Under the pieces are notes generated by a model. It was not told the DNA's origin, ran no database searches, and worked only from the letters and a program-made list of their open reading frames with translations. A stretch of DNA of 64,000 nucleotides from Planctomycetota bacterium. Lineage in GTDB: Bacteria; Planctomycetota; Phycisphaerae; WQYP01. The stretch is from the NCBI GenBank assembly GCA_021818445.1, contig JAKAEB010000009.1, forward strand, positions 1 to 64,000, read 5' to 3'. The translations under genes were made by a program, and so were the position numbers. Positions 45,925-54,565 of the stretch are shown here, piece after piece (the stretch's first letter is position 1; every line of letters starts with the position of its first letter).

Positions 45925-46746
45925 TTACACCTCGCGTTCCCATTTTTTCTGGGCCTCGGGGCCCGTTAAATCGCAAAATGCCTGAACGATGGCCACATGG
46001 CCAAGTTCCAAACCATTGTAGGCCTGTTCGTCCGTAAATTCGCACACGCCGCCACGTGCGGTAATTTGAAGCGACAGAAGCTCTTGTGGTGCCGCCCCCG
46101 GCGAATTGAATCCATGGAACAACTCCGCGTGAATTCTGCCGCGGTTATCGGGCATTACGATATGAATACCACAGGCTACTGATTCCAGAATGCCGGTGGA
46201 ATATCGAATATCCTTGGCAACCAGCCCGGGGAGCAGGTCGGGCCAATCCGTGGGCGCATCCCAGTCCCGCCCTTTGAGCAGGTGATTGACATAGACGACT
46301 TCCCATTGGTTAAGTGAAACGGCTCCCAGATTTTCCGCAGCAAGCATGGCCTTGAATTTATCCAGCGATTCCTTGAAACGCGACAGTACGATGCCCCACC
46401 GGGGATACTCGCCCCCCGCGCCCCTCCGCCAATTTGAGATGATTCGGCCGTTTTGAATTTGCACCATGGCCTGGTCATCCTCAGACGCCATTTGCATCCG
46501 GGAGGCTCCTCCCGCACCGGCGATTCGGAATCCAGGAACGCCGCGCGTGCGCAAGGCGTCTTCGCCGAACAGCTCGATTTGTTCCGGTAACAATTGGGCG
46601 TCCGTTACCTTGGGGAACTCCTTTCGCATGCCCTCCCAAAATATGGCCAGGTGCGCATTTTTAAGACCGTCAACCAATTGAAATTGCAGACTGATCGCAG
46701 TTTCTACCAGCGGCGGTTTCCTGAATGACGGCAGTGGCGTTTCCAT
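45925..46746 (-). CDS. TIGR04255 family protein, first gene of a three-gene operon
   Basis: A 273-residue protein whose N-terminal FRKPPLVETAISLQFQ is the TIGR04255 hallmark. The middle contains WEVVYVNHLLKG and the C-terminus QAFCDLTGPEAQKKWER, both typical of the family. The function of TIGR04255 proteins is unknown; they occur patchily and are often in accessory regions. It heads a leftward operon whose three genes are separated by five or six bases. The operon lies between two broken rightward defence genes, as though inserted there. The start at ATG 46746 gives a length normal for the family. Confidence 0.85.
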   Translation of the reverse strand: METPLPSFRKPPLVETAISLQFQLVDGLKNAHLAIFWEGMRKEFPKVTDAQLLPEQIELFGEDALRTRGVPGFRIAGAGGASRMQMASEDDQAMVQIQNGRIISNWRRGAGGEYPRWGIVLSRFKESLDKFKAMLAAENLGAVSLNQWEVVYVNHLLKGRDWDAPTDWPDLLPGLVAKDIRYSTGILESVACGIHIVMPDNRGRIHAELFHGFNSPGAAPQELLSLQITARGGVCEFTDEQAYNGLELGHVAIVQAFCDLTGPEAQKKWEREV

Positions 46747-46851
46747 GTGACCTCGCTGGATGCCGCAGACGAAGAACGAGAGTACCCGGTACGGCTACTC
46801 TGTGCGATAGGTTGCCGCCCGTAGCATTTACGTTGGCAGCATTATTATTGA

Positions 46852-47202
46852 GGGGACGGAAAACGTCAACCCCACCGGGATTGCGTTCCTCTTTCTCAAC
46901 GTGAATATCTCGAAATTGCCTTGCGGCAGGCCAATTTGCATCGTGTGGGCCGCCCACGGCGCGTAATCGATTTGATCCACCGTACCATTCCCTATCCTCT
47001 GCTGCTGGTGCTGGCGTGTGAATCAAGTGTGATGATCAGCGCTGCCGACAAACGTTTCAGCCAAGCGGACGTAGGCAAAATTGTTGCCGAGGAGGTTCTT
47101 AGCACGGAGTGGCTCGATCTTTATTCCGCATCGGACGCCGAGAAGGCTTTTCTCGAGAGTCTTAATTTTAAGGCATTGCCGCAAACCAACCTTGTCTTGC
47201 TT
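46852..47202 (+). pseudogene. DUF4391-like remnant
   Basis: An open frame with no credible start. It contains REYLEIALRQANLHRVG, then IDLIHRTIPYPLLLVLACE, ISAADKRFSQADVGK and EEVLSTEWLDLY, which together match the DUF4391 domain found in clusters with SNF2 helicases and DNA methyltransferases. A stop precedes the frame at 46849 and the downstream end runs into an insertion-sequence fragment, so both ends are lost. With the SNF2 tail at 44583-44915 it suggests an earlier SNF2-DUF4391 defence operon. The family assignment is by eye and moderate. Confidence 0.5.
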
Positions 47203-47204
47203 CA

Positions 47205-47558
47205 GCCGAAAATGGAGGAACGGGCTTTTGGCATAAGGGATAAGACGGTGCCGTTTACAGGAGTCCGCCAATGTCCAGTAACCCACCACGTCGCAATTAC
47301 ACCGGGGATGAAAAGATGGCTATTCTTCGGGAGGCACTGCCCGAGGAAGTCAGTATTTCCGATGTGTGCCAAAAACATGGCATCACACCGGGTATGTTCC
47401 ACGAATGGCAGAAGAAACGCTTTGAACAGGGGGCGATGCGCGTGCATAATCCTCGGCCGCCGAGCATGGACCTCCCCGCAAAAAAGAAGCGGCCGAGACT
47501 GGCCGTCCCGTTGGTCAGAACACCATTAGGCCTCCTGCACGTTGAGTTGCTTACGTAA
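47205..47558 (+). mobile_element. Truncated IS3-type insertion sequence with orfA-like transposase
   Basis: A frame starting MSSNPPRRNYTGDEK at 47271 has a transposase helix-turn-helix (AILREALPEEVSISDVCQKHGITPGMFHEWQKKRF), as in OrfA of IS3-type elements. After about 60 residues the similarity is lost and the frame ends by 47558, overlapping the PD-(D/E)XK-like gene's 3' end. No DDE transposase (OrfB) follows. The 65 bases before the start match the relic at 44180-44340. Confidence 0.65.
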
Positions 47559-48524
47559 GGCTGCGAGCGCCAGTTGGCAGGCTCCAGTGTGGCCAGCCAC
47601 TGCACTATTGCGGTTTATAAACAGTAATGCAGGGCGTGAATGGTTCAGGTAAGGTCGCGGTACAATCACCAACGCCGACAACCGACCGAATTTAGTACGG
47701 TCGTGTCCGGTTATCGCGTCTACGACAAGTCGGGCAAAATCAGGGTCGGGGAGGTGCTCGCACTGAATTACGACAATGCCGGGGATATTCGGCGGGATTT
47801 GTTCGATAGCCGGCGATAGCCCGTTGGTCAGAATGCGCCGCAATTGCCAAACGGGCGAGACGCTGAATCCCGACAGCGAGGTTTCGACCATGTCGTTTTT
47901 ATCCCGAAGAACGGCCCTGCCAAGGCCGGCGATCGGAAACTCGCAGGGGAGATGCGGAGCGGTCGCGATCACCTCGCCGATTACGGACCGAATGCGAAGG
48001 ATTATCGCCTCCGCGACGGTCTCATTGAATCCGGGGTATCTTTTATCGTCGAACCGAATCTCGGAAAGGCGTGGGTCAAGGTCGATCTGGACTACATACC
48101 GTTCCGCAGCGTTACCGAGCAAATCCGTCAACGCCCGCAACCCGATATCCGTCGCCCAATTTTCCCATTCCTCAAGCTGCAGCTTTTTGCACTCCACGGC
48201 GATACAGTCCCCCTCACAATCCGCGAAGATGTCGGGGGTTTTGTGGGTGTTACTTTCGCCAGGGAATTTGACAGCGAGGCCGCCGGCTTGGAGGTAGCCA
48301 GCAATGAGGAATTCAAAGGCGGTCGAGCCGGATTCATCGGTCTTCAGATGAGCCATCTTTGCCTTAAAGCCCTCTGATTTCTCCAGCGACGCCACCGCGC
48401 TTCCGAGCGCGAATATGAAATCTAATACCATCGCGCCTTCGCCCATCAGCCCCGCCGCCACGTAGTTGGGACTAGCCAACTTTACTACATGGGCCCACCA
48501 CGCTTTGTCAAAGTAACGCTGCAT
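47526..48524 (-). CDS. PD-(D/E)XK-nuclease-like protein, start uncertain
   Basis: A protein of at least 332 residues. The segment TAFEFLIAGYLQ...TPDIFADCEGDCIAVECKKLQ has the spacing of a PD-(D/E)XK nuclease core (aspartate, then E-C-K). This fold is common in restriction enzymes and defence effectors. The rest is unassigned. ATG at 48524 is the first good start, but the same frame stays open and protein-like (THWWAAEQWWKASEYAPFVCENAAEF in short pieces) up to about 48668 without ATG, GTG or TTG above 48533. The true N-terminus is therefore probably longer and lost through a mutated start or a frameshift. It stands alone on the minus strand. Confidence 0.65.
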   Translation of the reverse strand: MQRYFDKAWWAHVVKLASPNYVAAGLMGEGAMVLDFIFALGSAVASLEKSEGFKAKMAHLKTDESGSTAFEFLIAGYLQAGGLAVKFPGESNTHKTPDIFADCEGDCIAVECKKLQLEEWENWATDIGLRALTDLLGNAAERYVVQIDLDPRLSEIRFDDKRYPGFNETVAEAIILRIRSVIGEVIATAPHLPCEFPIAGLGRAVLRDKNDMVETSLSGFSVSPVWQLRRILTNGLSPAIEQIPPNIPGIVVIQCEHLPDPDFARLVVDAITGHDRTKFGRLSALVIVPRPYLNHSRPALLFINRNSAVAGHTGACQLALAALRKQLNVQEA

Positions 48525-48533
48525 CACGCCCAA

Positions 48534-48977
48534 GGCGACACTGAATTCTGCTGCGTTTTCGCAGACGAATGGGGCGTACTCCGATGCCTTCCACCATTGC
48601 TCGGCGGCCCACCAATGGGTGTCTATTTCACGGGGCGAAGCGATATCACACCTTTTAGAATACGAGGCTCATAACAACTTGGCTGGCTAGCAATCATGTC
48701 CGCACCCCAAATTGCCTCTAATGCAGCAAGCTCGCCCACGAGCCGCATCGAATTATGGTTGCACGTCCGACCCAGCCATCATCACCCGCCCATCTCCCCA
48801 ATCTGCGCGCGTGTTGGACGTCACCGGCAACCCGCGAACCTCGCCTTATGAGGAGACGCCGCCGTCGCCTCGTTTACCTTGAGCGAGCCATTCTTTCTTT
48901 GAATTTCGGCTCTTTCGTTGAGCGACAGTACCGTTCTAACTATCTTGGGCTCAATCAAGCCTACGACAACAAAAAAA
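48534..48977. other. Gap between nuclease-like gene and tRNA-Ser
   Basis: Apart from the possible N-terminal extension of the nuclease-like gene up to about 48668, I see no gene, repeat or recognised RNA here. Confidence 0.5.
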
Positions 48978-49064
48978 CGGAGAGAGTGGGATTCGAACCC
49001 ACGGTGGAGTTACCCCCACACACGACTTCCAATCGTGCTCCTTAAGCCACTCGGACATCTCTCC
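48978..49064 (-). tRNA. tRNA-Ser (GGA)
   Basis: An 87-base class II tRNA on the minus strand: acceptor GGAGAGA/TCTCTCC, D arm with GAGTGGCTTAAGG, anticodon arm with loop ATTGGAAG giving anticodon GGA, long variable arm TGGGGG-TAA-CTCCA, T arm GTGGGTTCGAATCCCAC and G as discriminator. CCA is not encoded. It borders the accessory region on its right side. Confidence 0.95.
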
Positions 49065-49178
49065 AAGGGCCAAGGCCCATGCGCCTTGGCGAATTCATTA
49101 GGCTACAACCACCTTACCTTGCCGTCAATTTAAGAAAAAATCCCGGCCCCCTGCGCCGAGAACGCATCACGAAACAGT

Positions 49179-50261
49179 TCAATGAGATGGTATCTCCGGC
49201 AGGCCGCTGGTTAGCCCGGCCTTAATGGCCGCCGCATTCCACCTGATGCCGGCGTTAACATCAACCGGCGTGCCCAATCCATGCAGGTACATATGTCCCA
49301 GCCCCCGCATCGCCTGCGCCGATCCAGCCTTTGCCCCGCGCAGGAACCATTGAAGGGCTTTCGTATAGTTTTTGCCCACCCCAAAGCCGTTGAGGTAATG
49401 ATTGCCAATCGCGTACATCGCATTTCCCGATCCAGCCTTCGCCGCTTTGCGATAAAGCTTCATGGCGCGGTTGGGGCGGGCGATGCCCGTGGCCAATCCA
49501 TTGTCATACAGCATCCCCAAGCCATAGTTTGCGGTTGCATCGCCGGCGCGAATGCTTCGTTCAAACCAGGTTTTGGCCGTAGTCCCACTGGGCTGTACTC
49601 CCATCCCCTGCGTGTACACCCATCCCATGATGTTCATAGCGTGTGCCGATCCCAATCGGGCCGCTTTGTGAAACCAGTAAATGGCCGTCTCATCGTTCGG
49701 CATTTCTCCGTGGCCGGTGGCAAAAGCCACACCCTTGCTGACCATCGCTGCAAGTTTTGCCTGCGATATGACAGGGCGGGGCGGGGCCAACTTAACAGGT
49801 TTGGTGGTGACGACCGCAACCGGTTGCACCGGCAAGGTATTGGCAACCGGAGTTACGGGCCGAACTGCCGTCTCATTGCCAACGAGCGTCTTGGTAACAG
49901 GAACTGGGGCGGTCGTCGGCGGTGGTGCCTTTGCCTTGGTTTGGGTGCCAGTGGCTGCGGCGGCGCTAACCGACGACGCATTGCCGGTGGTTTGGTGCGC
50001 GTGGTGCGCCAAAATAAATACAACAATCGCCACCGCCGCTCCGGCTGCGATGGCACCCACAAGTAGCGGCATGTGCAGCTTTTTTGCAGTGGTCGCGGTT
50101 GATGCAGGGCTGCCCATCGGGGTTAGACCTTCCCCAGGCATTTGCCCGGGTTCCGGTGACACGGCCCCGGCCACCGCATCCAACCCGCAAATGGGGCAGC
50201 GCGTCGAGACGGCCGCATCAAACACGTGCCCATCAATGCAGCGAAGTAAGCGTTTCGCCAT
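49179..50261 (-). CDS. Membrane-anchored Sel1-repeat protein with N-terminal zinc ribbon
   Basis: A 360-residue protein. The first 30 residues hold a zinc-ribbon-like pattern (LRCIDGHVF...TRCPICG). A single membrane helix follows near residues 65-85 (LVGAIAAGAAVAIVVFILA), then a threonine/proline/alanine-rich linker to about 180. The C-terminus has about four Sel1/TPR-type repeats with the consensus A-x-x-x-G-x-x-Y-x-x-G-x-G (for example AMNIMGWVYTQGMGV, AMYAIGNHYLNGFGV, AMRGLGHMYLHGLG). Sel1 repeats mediate protein-protein contacts, so this is likely a scaffold facing away from the cytosol. The same zinc-ribbon head recurs on membrane proteins in planctomycetes, which fits the organism guess. 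Confidence 0.85.
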   Translation of the reverse strand: MAKRLLRCIDGHVFDAAVSTRCPICGLDAVAGAVSPEPGQMPGEGLTPMGSPASTATTAKKLHMPLLVGAIAAGAAVAIVVFILAHHAHQTTGNASSVSAAAATGTQTKAKAPPPTTAPVPVTKTLVGNETAVRPVTPVANTLPVQPVAVVTTKPVKLAPPRPVISQAKLAAMVSKGVAFATGHGEMPNDETAIYWFHKAARLGSAHAMNIMGWVYTQGMGVQPSGTTAKTWFERSIRAGDATANYGLGMLYDNGLATGIARPNRAMKLYRKAAKAGSGNAMYAIGNHYLNGFGVGKNYTKALQWFLRGAKAGSAQAMRGLGHMYLHGLGTPVDVNAGIRWNAAAIKAGLTSGLPEIPSH

Positions 50262-50551
50262 GGTCTTCCATCCTTCACTTCAACGCTCTGCCAAACTCAT
50301 GGCCAAAGCGATGACAAAAGCTAATTTCCGCGGCCAATATTGGCAAGTGCTGCGGCCGCCGGCTTGTTGCCAGCCGCCGCCGAATAGACCGACATTATAC
50401 GTAGTTCGTGCGGCCGTGAGCAGCCCGGCAACTGGGGCATTGGCCCAACGCAGGGTGCGCCCGTGTGCCCCATTCCGTGCCTGATGGGTCAGGTGTATGC
50501 CTATTTCTACTGATTCGCTATTCCGCGCGGATGGTTCGGTGGGCGTCCCAA

Positions 50552-51127
50552 TCAGACGCGCAGGGAGCCGCGGAATCCGCGACCAGCATAATACGACTGC
50601 GCACCATTTTGATATATGAATACACGCCCGTAGCGGTAATCACCGAAAAGAGCACCGCCAAGCTCCCTGATATCTGGCGGAGTGGCGAGCCAACTCGATG
50701 TTTTGGCATCAACCGGTCCCAGCTTCTGCAGATCGTGATATTGCTCCGGCGTAAGTAACTCAATGTCCATAGCGGTTGCCATATCCACTGCAGTGCCCGT
50801 TGGCTGATGTTCCTTGCGCGATTCCAAGCCCTGACGGTCGTAGCAGAGGCTGCGGCGGCCTTGGGGACTCTCGGAACCGCAATCGAAAAAGATGTATTCG
50901 CCCGTGCTGCAATCGAAACTGACAACATCCGGTTCGCCGCCCGTTTTTTCCATTTCATTAAGCGACCAAAGCCTCGCGGCGTTAGCTTCCAGCCGGGCCT
51001 GAACATCGTTCCACTCCATGCCCGTGTGGCGGTGCATGTGCTGTGCAAACCGAGACTTTAATATCTGAATGACTTTCAAAGGAAATGCAAATAAATCTTC
51101 ATAGAAAACGTCGGTACAACATTTCAT
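50552..51127 (-). CDS. DUF4256 family protein
   Basis: A 191-residue soluble protein. Long phrases typical of DUF4256 are present: WNDVQARLEANAARLWSLNEM, ERTGGEPDVV-like MEKTGGEPDVVSF, GEYIFFDCGSESPQGRRSLC, YDRQGLESRKEHQPTG and, at the C-terminus, QNGAQSYYAGRGFRGSLRV. The function of the family is not known. The ATG at 51127 is preferred; a GTG lies nine bases upstream. No clear ribosome-binding site is visible. It is not closely linked to other genes: 290 bases of empty sequence lie on its downstream side and a MITE-like element upstream. Confidence 0.85.
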   Translation of the reverse strand: MKCCTDVFYEDLFAFPLKVIQILKSRFAQHMHRHTGMEWNDVQARLEANAARLWSLNEMEKTGGEPDVVSFDCSTGEYIFFDCGSESPQGRRSLCYDRQGLESRKEHQPTGTAVDMATAMDIELLTPEQYHDLQKLGPVDAKTSSWLATPPDIRELGGALFGDYRYGRVFIYQNGAQSYYAGRGFRGSLRV

Positions 51128-51935
51128 TATGCACACGGACCGCCCGATAGTCTGATAATCAAATACCGATCTGAAAGATTATGCAAAGCGGCCTGGGAGT
51201 CTGTCCAAGTATTAGTAGGGCTGCAATGTACCGGAAATGCCCCGAATGCAAGGCGTTGGGCCGACGGCGACTCTGGGATGAGTCTGAGAATGCCGCAGAC
51301 GGGGCGTTTCTGGCACACCCTTCGGGCGGAGCGTCTATCGCTCGGCCTCTGCGGCGCGGCTTCCCCGGTGTATCACCCGATACGCCCTCGTCGCCGCGTC
51401 CTGATGCCCGCCAAAATCCATGCCGTCGCAGTCCCTTTTATTACCCGGACAGGCACCCGGATGGACGCATCGAACAAGCCTTTCAATTGGGCACATTAAA
51501 TTGCTACGGCATATCGCCTATCCCAACGTGCAACTTGCCCAACGGGCTGCGACCATTCCACCGCCACAGTTGCAGGTTGCCTCACTAACCAAAACTCGTC
51601 GATCTTTTGGACCGAGCGGCTCAGCCGCCAAGGAACTCCCGCAAATTCTTCCCATCCGCGTGCCAGTGATCGCGTTAAATCGCCCCGCCACCGTCGCCTC
51701 CGGGAGAGTTGGTACCATCGGTGGGCAAGATGGCCATCCGTACCATTAACACGAGGCCGTTGCCTCCGCACAGAATAATCGGCTGGTCGAACTCAAATTC
51801 ATCGCGATCATGACGGCGGCACAACCGGGTAGATGGGGTATTCCTGCGGGTTTATTGGCCGAATGCCGTTTCAACTCTATAATCGTGTGCTGGGTCGCTG
51901 GCAGCGGTCTTTTGAATAGAGGAGTTTTCTGCCTT
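51128..51935. other. Gene-free region with MITE-like element upstream of leuC
   Basis: About 800 bases. The MITE-like element occupies 51195-51457. From 51458 to about 51900 long frames exist on the minus strand, but none resembles a known protein. The leuC promoter is presumably near the right end; GAGGAG at 51918-51923 is the likely ribosome site. Confidence 0.5.
51195..51457. mobile_element. MITE-like element with imperfect terminal inverted repeats
   Basis: The left end reads GGGAGTCTGTCCAAGTATTA and the right end, on the other strand, GGTGCCTGTCCGGGTAATAA. They agree at about 14 of 20 positions. The 263-base unit is non-coding and its right 115 bases recur at 10387-10503, so it belongs to a dispersed family in this genome. 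Confidence 0.6.
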
Positions 51936-53342
51936 ATGGCTGGAATGACAATCACCGAGAAGATAATGGCCAAGCACTCCGGGCGGGCTTCGGTTTCGCC
52001 GGGGGAAAATGTGTGGGTTAATGTTGATGTGCTGATGACCCACGATATCTGTGGACCCGGGACCATTGGCATCTTCAAAGAAAAATTCGGTCCGCATGCC
52101 AAAGTCTGGGACAAGAACCGTGTGGTGATTATCCCCGATCATTACATATTCACTGCCGATGACAAATGTCACCGTAATGTTCAGATTCTACGGGATTTTG
52201 TCCGTGAGCAGGGCTTAATCTACTACTATGACCCGGAATTTGTGAAAAATGAGCCGGGCATGCCCAACCCCTACATCGATCCGGCGCGCACCAGCTACAA
52301 GGGTGTGTGCCATAAAGCGCTGCCGGAAGAGGGACATGTTCGGCCCGGTGAAATTCTCCTCGGTACCGACAGCCACACGTGCACGGCGGGGGCGTTTGGC
52401 CAGTTTGCCACGGGGGTGGGCAACACCGATGCCGCCTTTACACTCGGTACGGGCAAAACGTGGCTTAAAGTGCCGCCCACGATGAAGTTTGTATTCCACG
52501 GCCAGATACCACCCTATCTGACCGCCAAAGATTTAATATTGGCGGTGATTGGTGATATTTCCGTATCGGGTGCCACCTACAAAACCATGTATTTCGCCGG
52601 CGAGGGAATCAGTTCTCTCACGCTGGAAGACCGCATGACGCTGACCAATATGGCTATTGAGGCCGGCGGCAAAAACGGCGTCTGCGATGTGGACGACAAA
52701 ACCCTTCGCTACGTAAGAGCGCGAAGCCGCACCCATGATTACGATGTATTTCGTGATGATCCCGATGCGCAATTCTGCTACGAGCAGGAATGGGATCTGG
52801 CCACCATGGAACCGCTGGTAGCCAAGCCGCACTCGCCGGATAACAAGGATACCGCCCACAATTGCCGCGATGTGAAGATTGATCAGGCGTATGTGGGCAG
52901 TTGCACGGGCGGCAAGATAACGGACATGATATTTGCTGCATCGATTCTCAACGGCCAGCAGGTGAAGGTGCCTACCTTCGTTGTCCCGGGGTCAACGGAA
53001 GTGCATCGCGACATGAAGCAGTTGAACATCCACGGCCGTCCCCGGGCCGCGAATGAAAAAAGTATTGAACAAATACTTATTGAGGCCGGATGCAAAGTCG
53101 GTCCCAGTGGTTGCAGCGCCTGCCTGGGTGGGCCGCCCGACACGTTCGGACGCCTGCAGAAAACGGAAGTTTGCATCAGTACCACCAACCGAAATTTTCC
53201 CGGGCGCATGGGGTCGGCCCAGGCGTCGGTGTTTCTGGCCAGCCCGCTTACCGTGGCGGCCAGCGCGCTGACGGGCCACATTACCGATCCGCGTGAATAT
53301 GTCAGTTCGGCCATCGAAACGGGGTTGGCCGGCGTGGCCTGA
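51936..53342 (+). CDS. leuC: 3-isopropylmalate dehydratase large subunit
   Basis: A 468-residue aconitase-superfamily enzyme of leucine synthesis that isomerises 2- to 3-isopropylmalate with its small subunit LeuD. The [4Fe-4S] ligands are in YVGSCTGGKITD near residue 318 and GCSACLGG near residue 390. HYIFTADDKCHRNV and GTDSHTCTAGAFGQFATGVGNTD are the substrate-site signatures. The ATG at 51936 is preferred, with GAGGAG twelve bases upstream; a second ATG at 51945 is possible. Homoaconitase-like members share this architecture, so the name rests on general similarity. No leuD is visible; the next gene is lipA. Confidence 0.88.
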   Translation: MAGMTITEKIMAKHSGRASVSPGENVWVNVDVLMTHDICGPGTIGIFKEKFGPHAKVWDKNRVVIIPDHYIFTADDKCHRNVQILRDFVREQGLIYYYDPEFVKNEPGMPNPYIDPARTSYKGVCHKALPEEGHVRPGEILLGTDSHTCTAGAFGQFATGVGNTDAAFTLGTGKTWLKVPPTMKFVFHGQIPPYLTAKDLILAVIGDISVSGATYKTMYFAGEGISSLTLEDRMTLTNMAIEAGGKNGVCDVDDKTLRYVRARSRTHDYDVFRDDPDAQFCYEQEWDLATMEPLVAKPHSPDNKDTAHNCRDVKIDQAYVGSCTGGKITDMIFAASILNGQQVKVPTFVVPGSTEVHRDMKQLNIHGRPRAANEKSIEQILIEAGCKVGPSGCSACLGGPPDTFGRLQKTEVCISTTNRNFPGRMGSAQASVFLASPLTVAASALTGHITDPREYVSSAIETGLAGVA

Positions 53343-53412
53343 CATGCATAACTGAAGCGCAGTACCGGAATACAAGCCGGTGCGGGCCTTTTGCAAGGTG
53401 AGCGGATCGCAA

Positions 53413-54336
53413 ATGGTAATTAAAACCTCACATACCTTACCGGTGCTGGATGAATTGCAAAAGCCGGACTACATGGCACCGGGACGCAAGCCACCTTGGC
53501 TTAAGGTAAAATTGCCGGCTGGCCCGGGCTACAGTCAACTGCGCACGTTAATTGATAAGCACAAGCTCCATACGGTGTGTGAATCGGCCAAGTGCCCCAA
53601 CATGGGCGAATGCTGGGGACGCGGAACCGCCACCATTATGATTCTGGGCGACGTATGCACCCGCAGTTGCGGTTTTTGCCATATCAAGACCGGTAGACCG
53701 CCCGTGCTGGATCTGGACGAGCCGCGGCGCGTAGCGGAGGCGGCCGCCATTATGCGCCTGCGGCACATCGTGCTCACATCCGTCAATCGGGATGAGTTGC
53801 CCGACGGTGGGGCCGGCGTGTGGGCAAGAACCATCCGCGCGATACGACGTGCAACGCCTGAAACCACCATCGAGGTGCTGATACCCGATTTCTGCGGCCA
53901 TTGGAATGATTTGCAAACGGTGCTCGACGCCCGACCGGATATCTTAAATCACAATGTGGAGACGGTGCCAAGCCAATATTATCGCGTTCGCCCTCAAGCC
54001 AAATTTCACCGATCCGTCGAGCTACTGGCACGGGCGAAGGCAGCGGGATTTGTCACCAAAACGGGCATGATGCTGGGCATCGGCGAAACGGATGCTGAAT
54101 TAATTGATACGATGCGTGAATTGCGTAAAGCCAATGTGGATATCCTCACTCTGGGGCAATATCTTCAGCCTACGCGCGATCATCTGCCCATCGACCGGTG
54201 GGTTCCGCCGGAGCAATTTTCCCATTTAAAAAAACTGGGCTTGGAGATGGGTTTCGGGGTGGTGGAATCGGGGGCGCTGGTGCGTTCAAGTTACCACGCC
54301 GACGAGCAGGCCAGGCTCCAACTGGACCCCGCCTAA
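53413..54336 (+). CDS. lipA: Lipoyl synthase
   Basis: A 307-residue radical-SAM enzyme that inserts two sulphurs into octanoyl groups of lipoyl-dependent enzymes. The auxiliary cluster motif is [12 protein letters not shown] near residue 57 and the radical-SAM motif [13 protein letters not shown] near residue 85. The family-specific [16 protein letters not shown] and the C-terminal [16 protein letters not shown], whose serine is the auxiliary-cluster ligand, are present. The ATG at 53413 follows AAGGTGAGCGG. It lies 70 bases after leuC on the same strand. lipB is not in the window. Confidence 0.96.
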   Translation: MVIKTSHTLPVLDELQKPDYMAPGRKPPWLKVKLPAGPGYSQLRTLIDKHKLHTVCESAKCPNMGECWGRGTATIMILGDVCTRSCGFCHIKTGRPPVLDLDEPRRVAEAAAIMRLRHIVLTSVNRDELPDGGAGVWARTIRAIRRATPETTIEVLIPDFCGHWNDLQTVLDARPDILNHNVETVPSQYYRVRPQAKFHRSVELLARAKAAGFVTKTGMMLGIGETDAELIDTMRELRKANVDILTLGQYLQPTRDHLPIDRWVPPEQFSHLKKLGLEMGFGVVESGALVRSSYHADEQARLQLDPA

Positions 54337-54565
54337 CCGGCTGGCAATCTGCATGCGTTCTAACGCCCCAATGGGGCCGGGCGCTTGCCCGCAAGTGCCG
54401 CTGGTTGCCTTGCGGCATCGTTTGAAGTTACGTCTTAAAATGACACAGCCCCATCTGAATACATCACCACGCCTTCCGGCCGTGAATCGGATATGCTAAA
54501 AGACTATAGATGGCGGCCAATTGCGATGCCTTGATTGGCGTCGATTTACCGGGAGACGAATACGA

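Noticed and set aside
53343-53412. Possible leuD after leuC
   Set aside because: Only 70 bases separate leuC from lipA; the small subunit must be encoded elsewhere.
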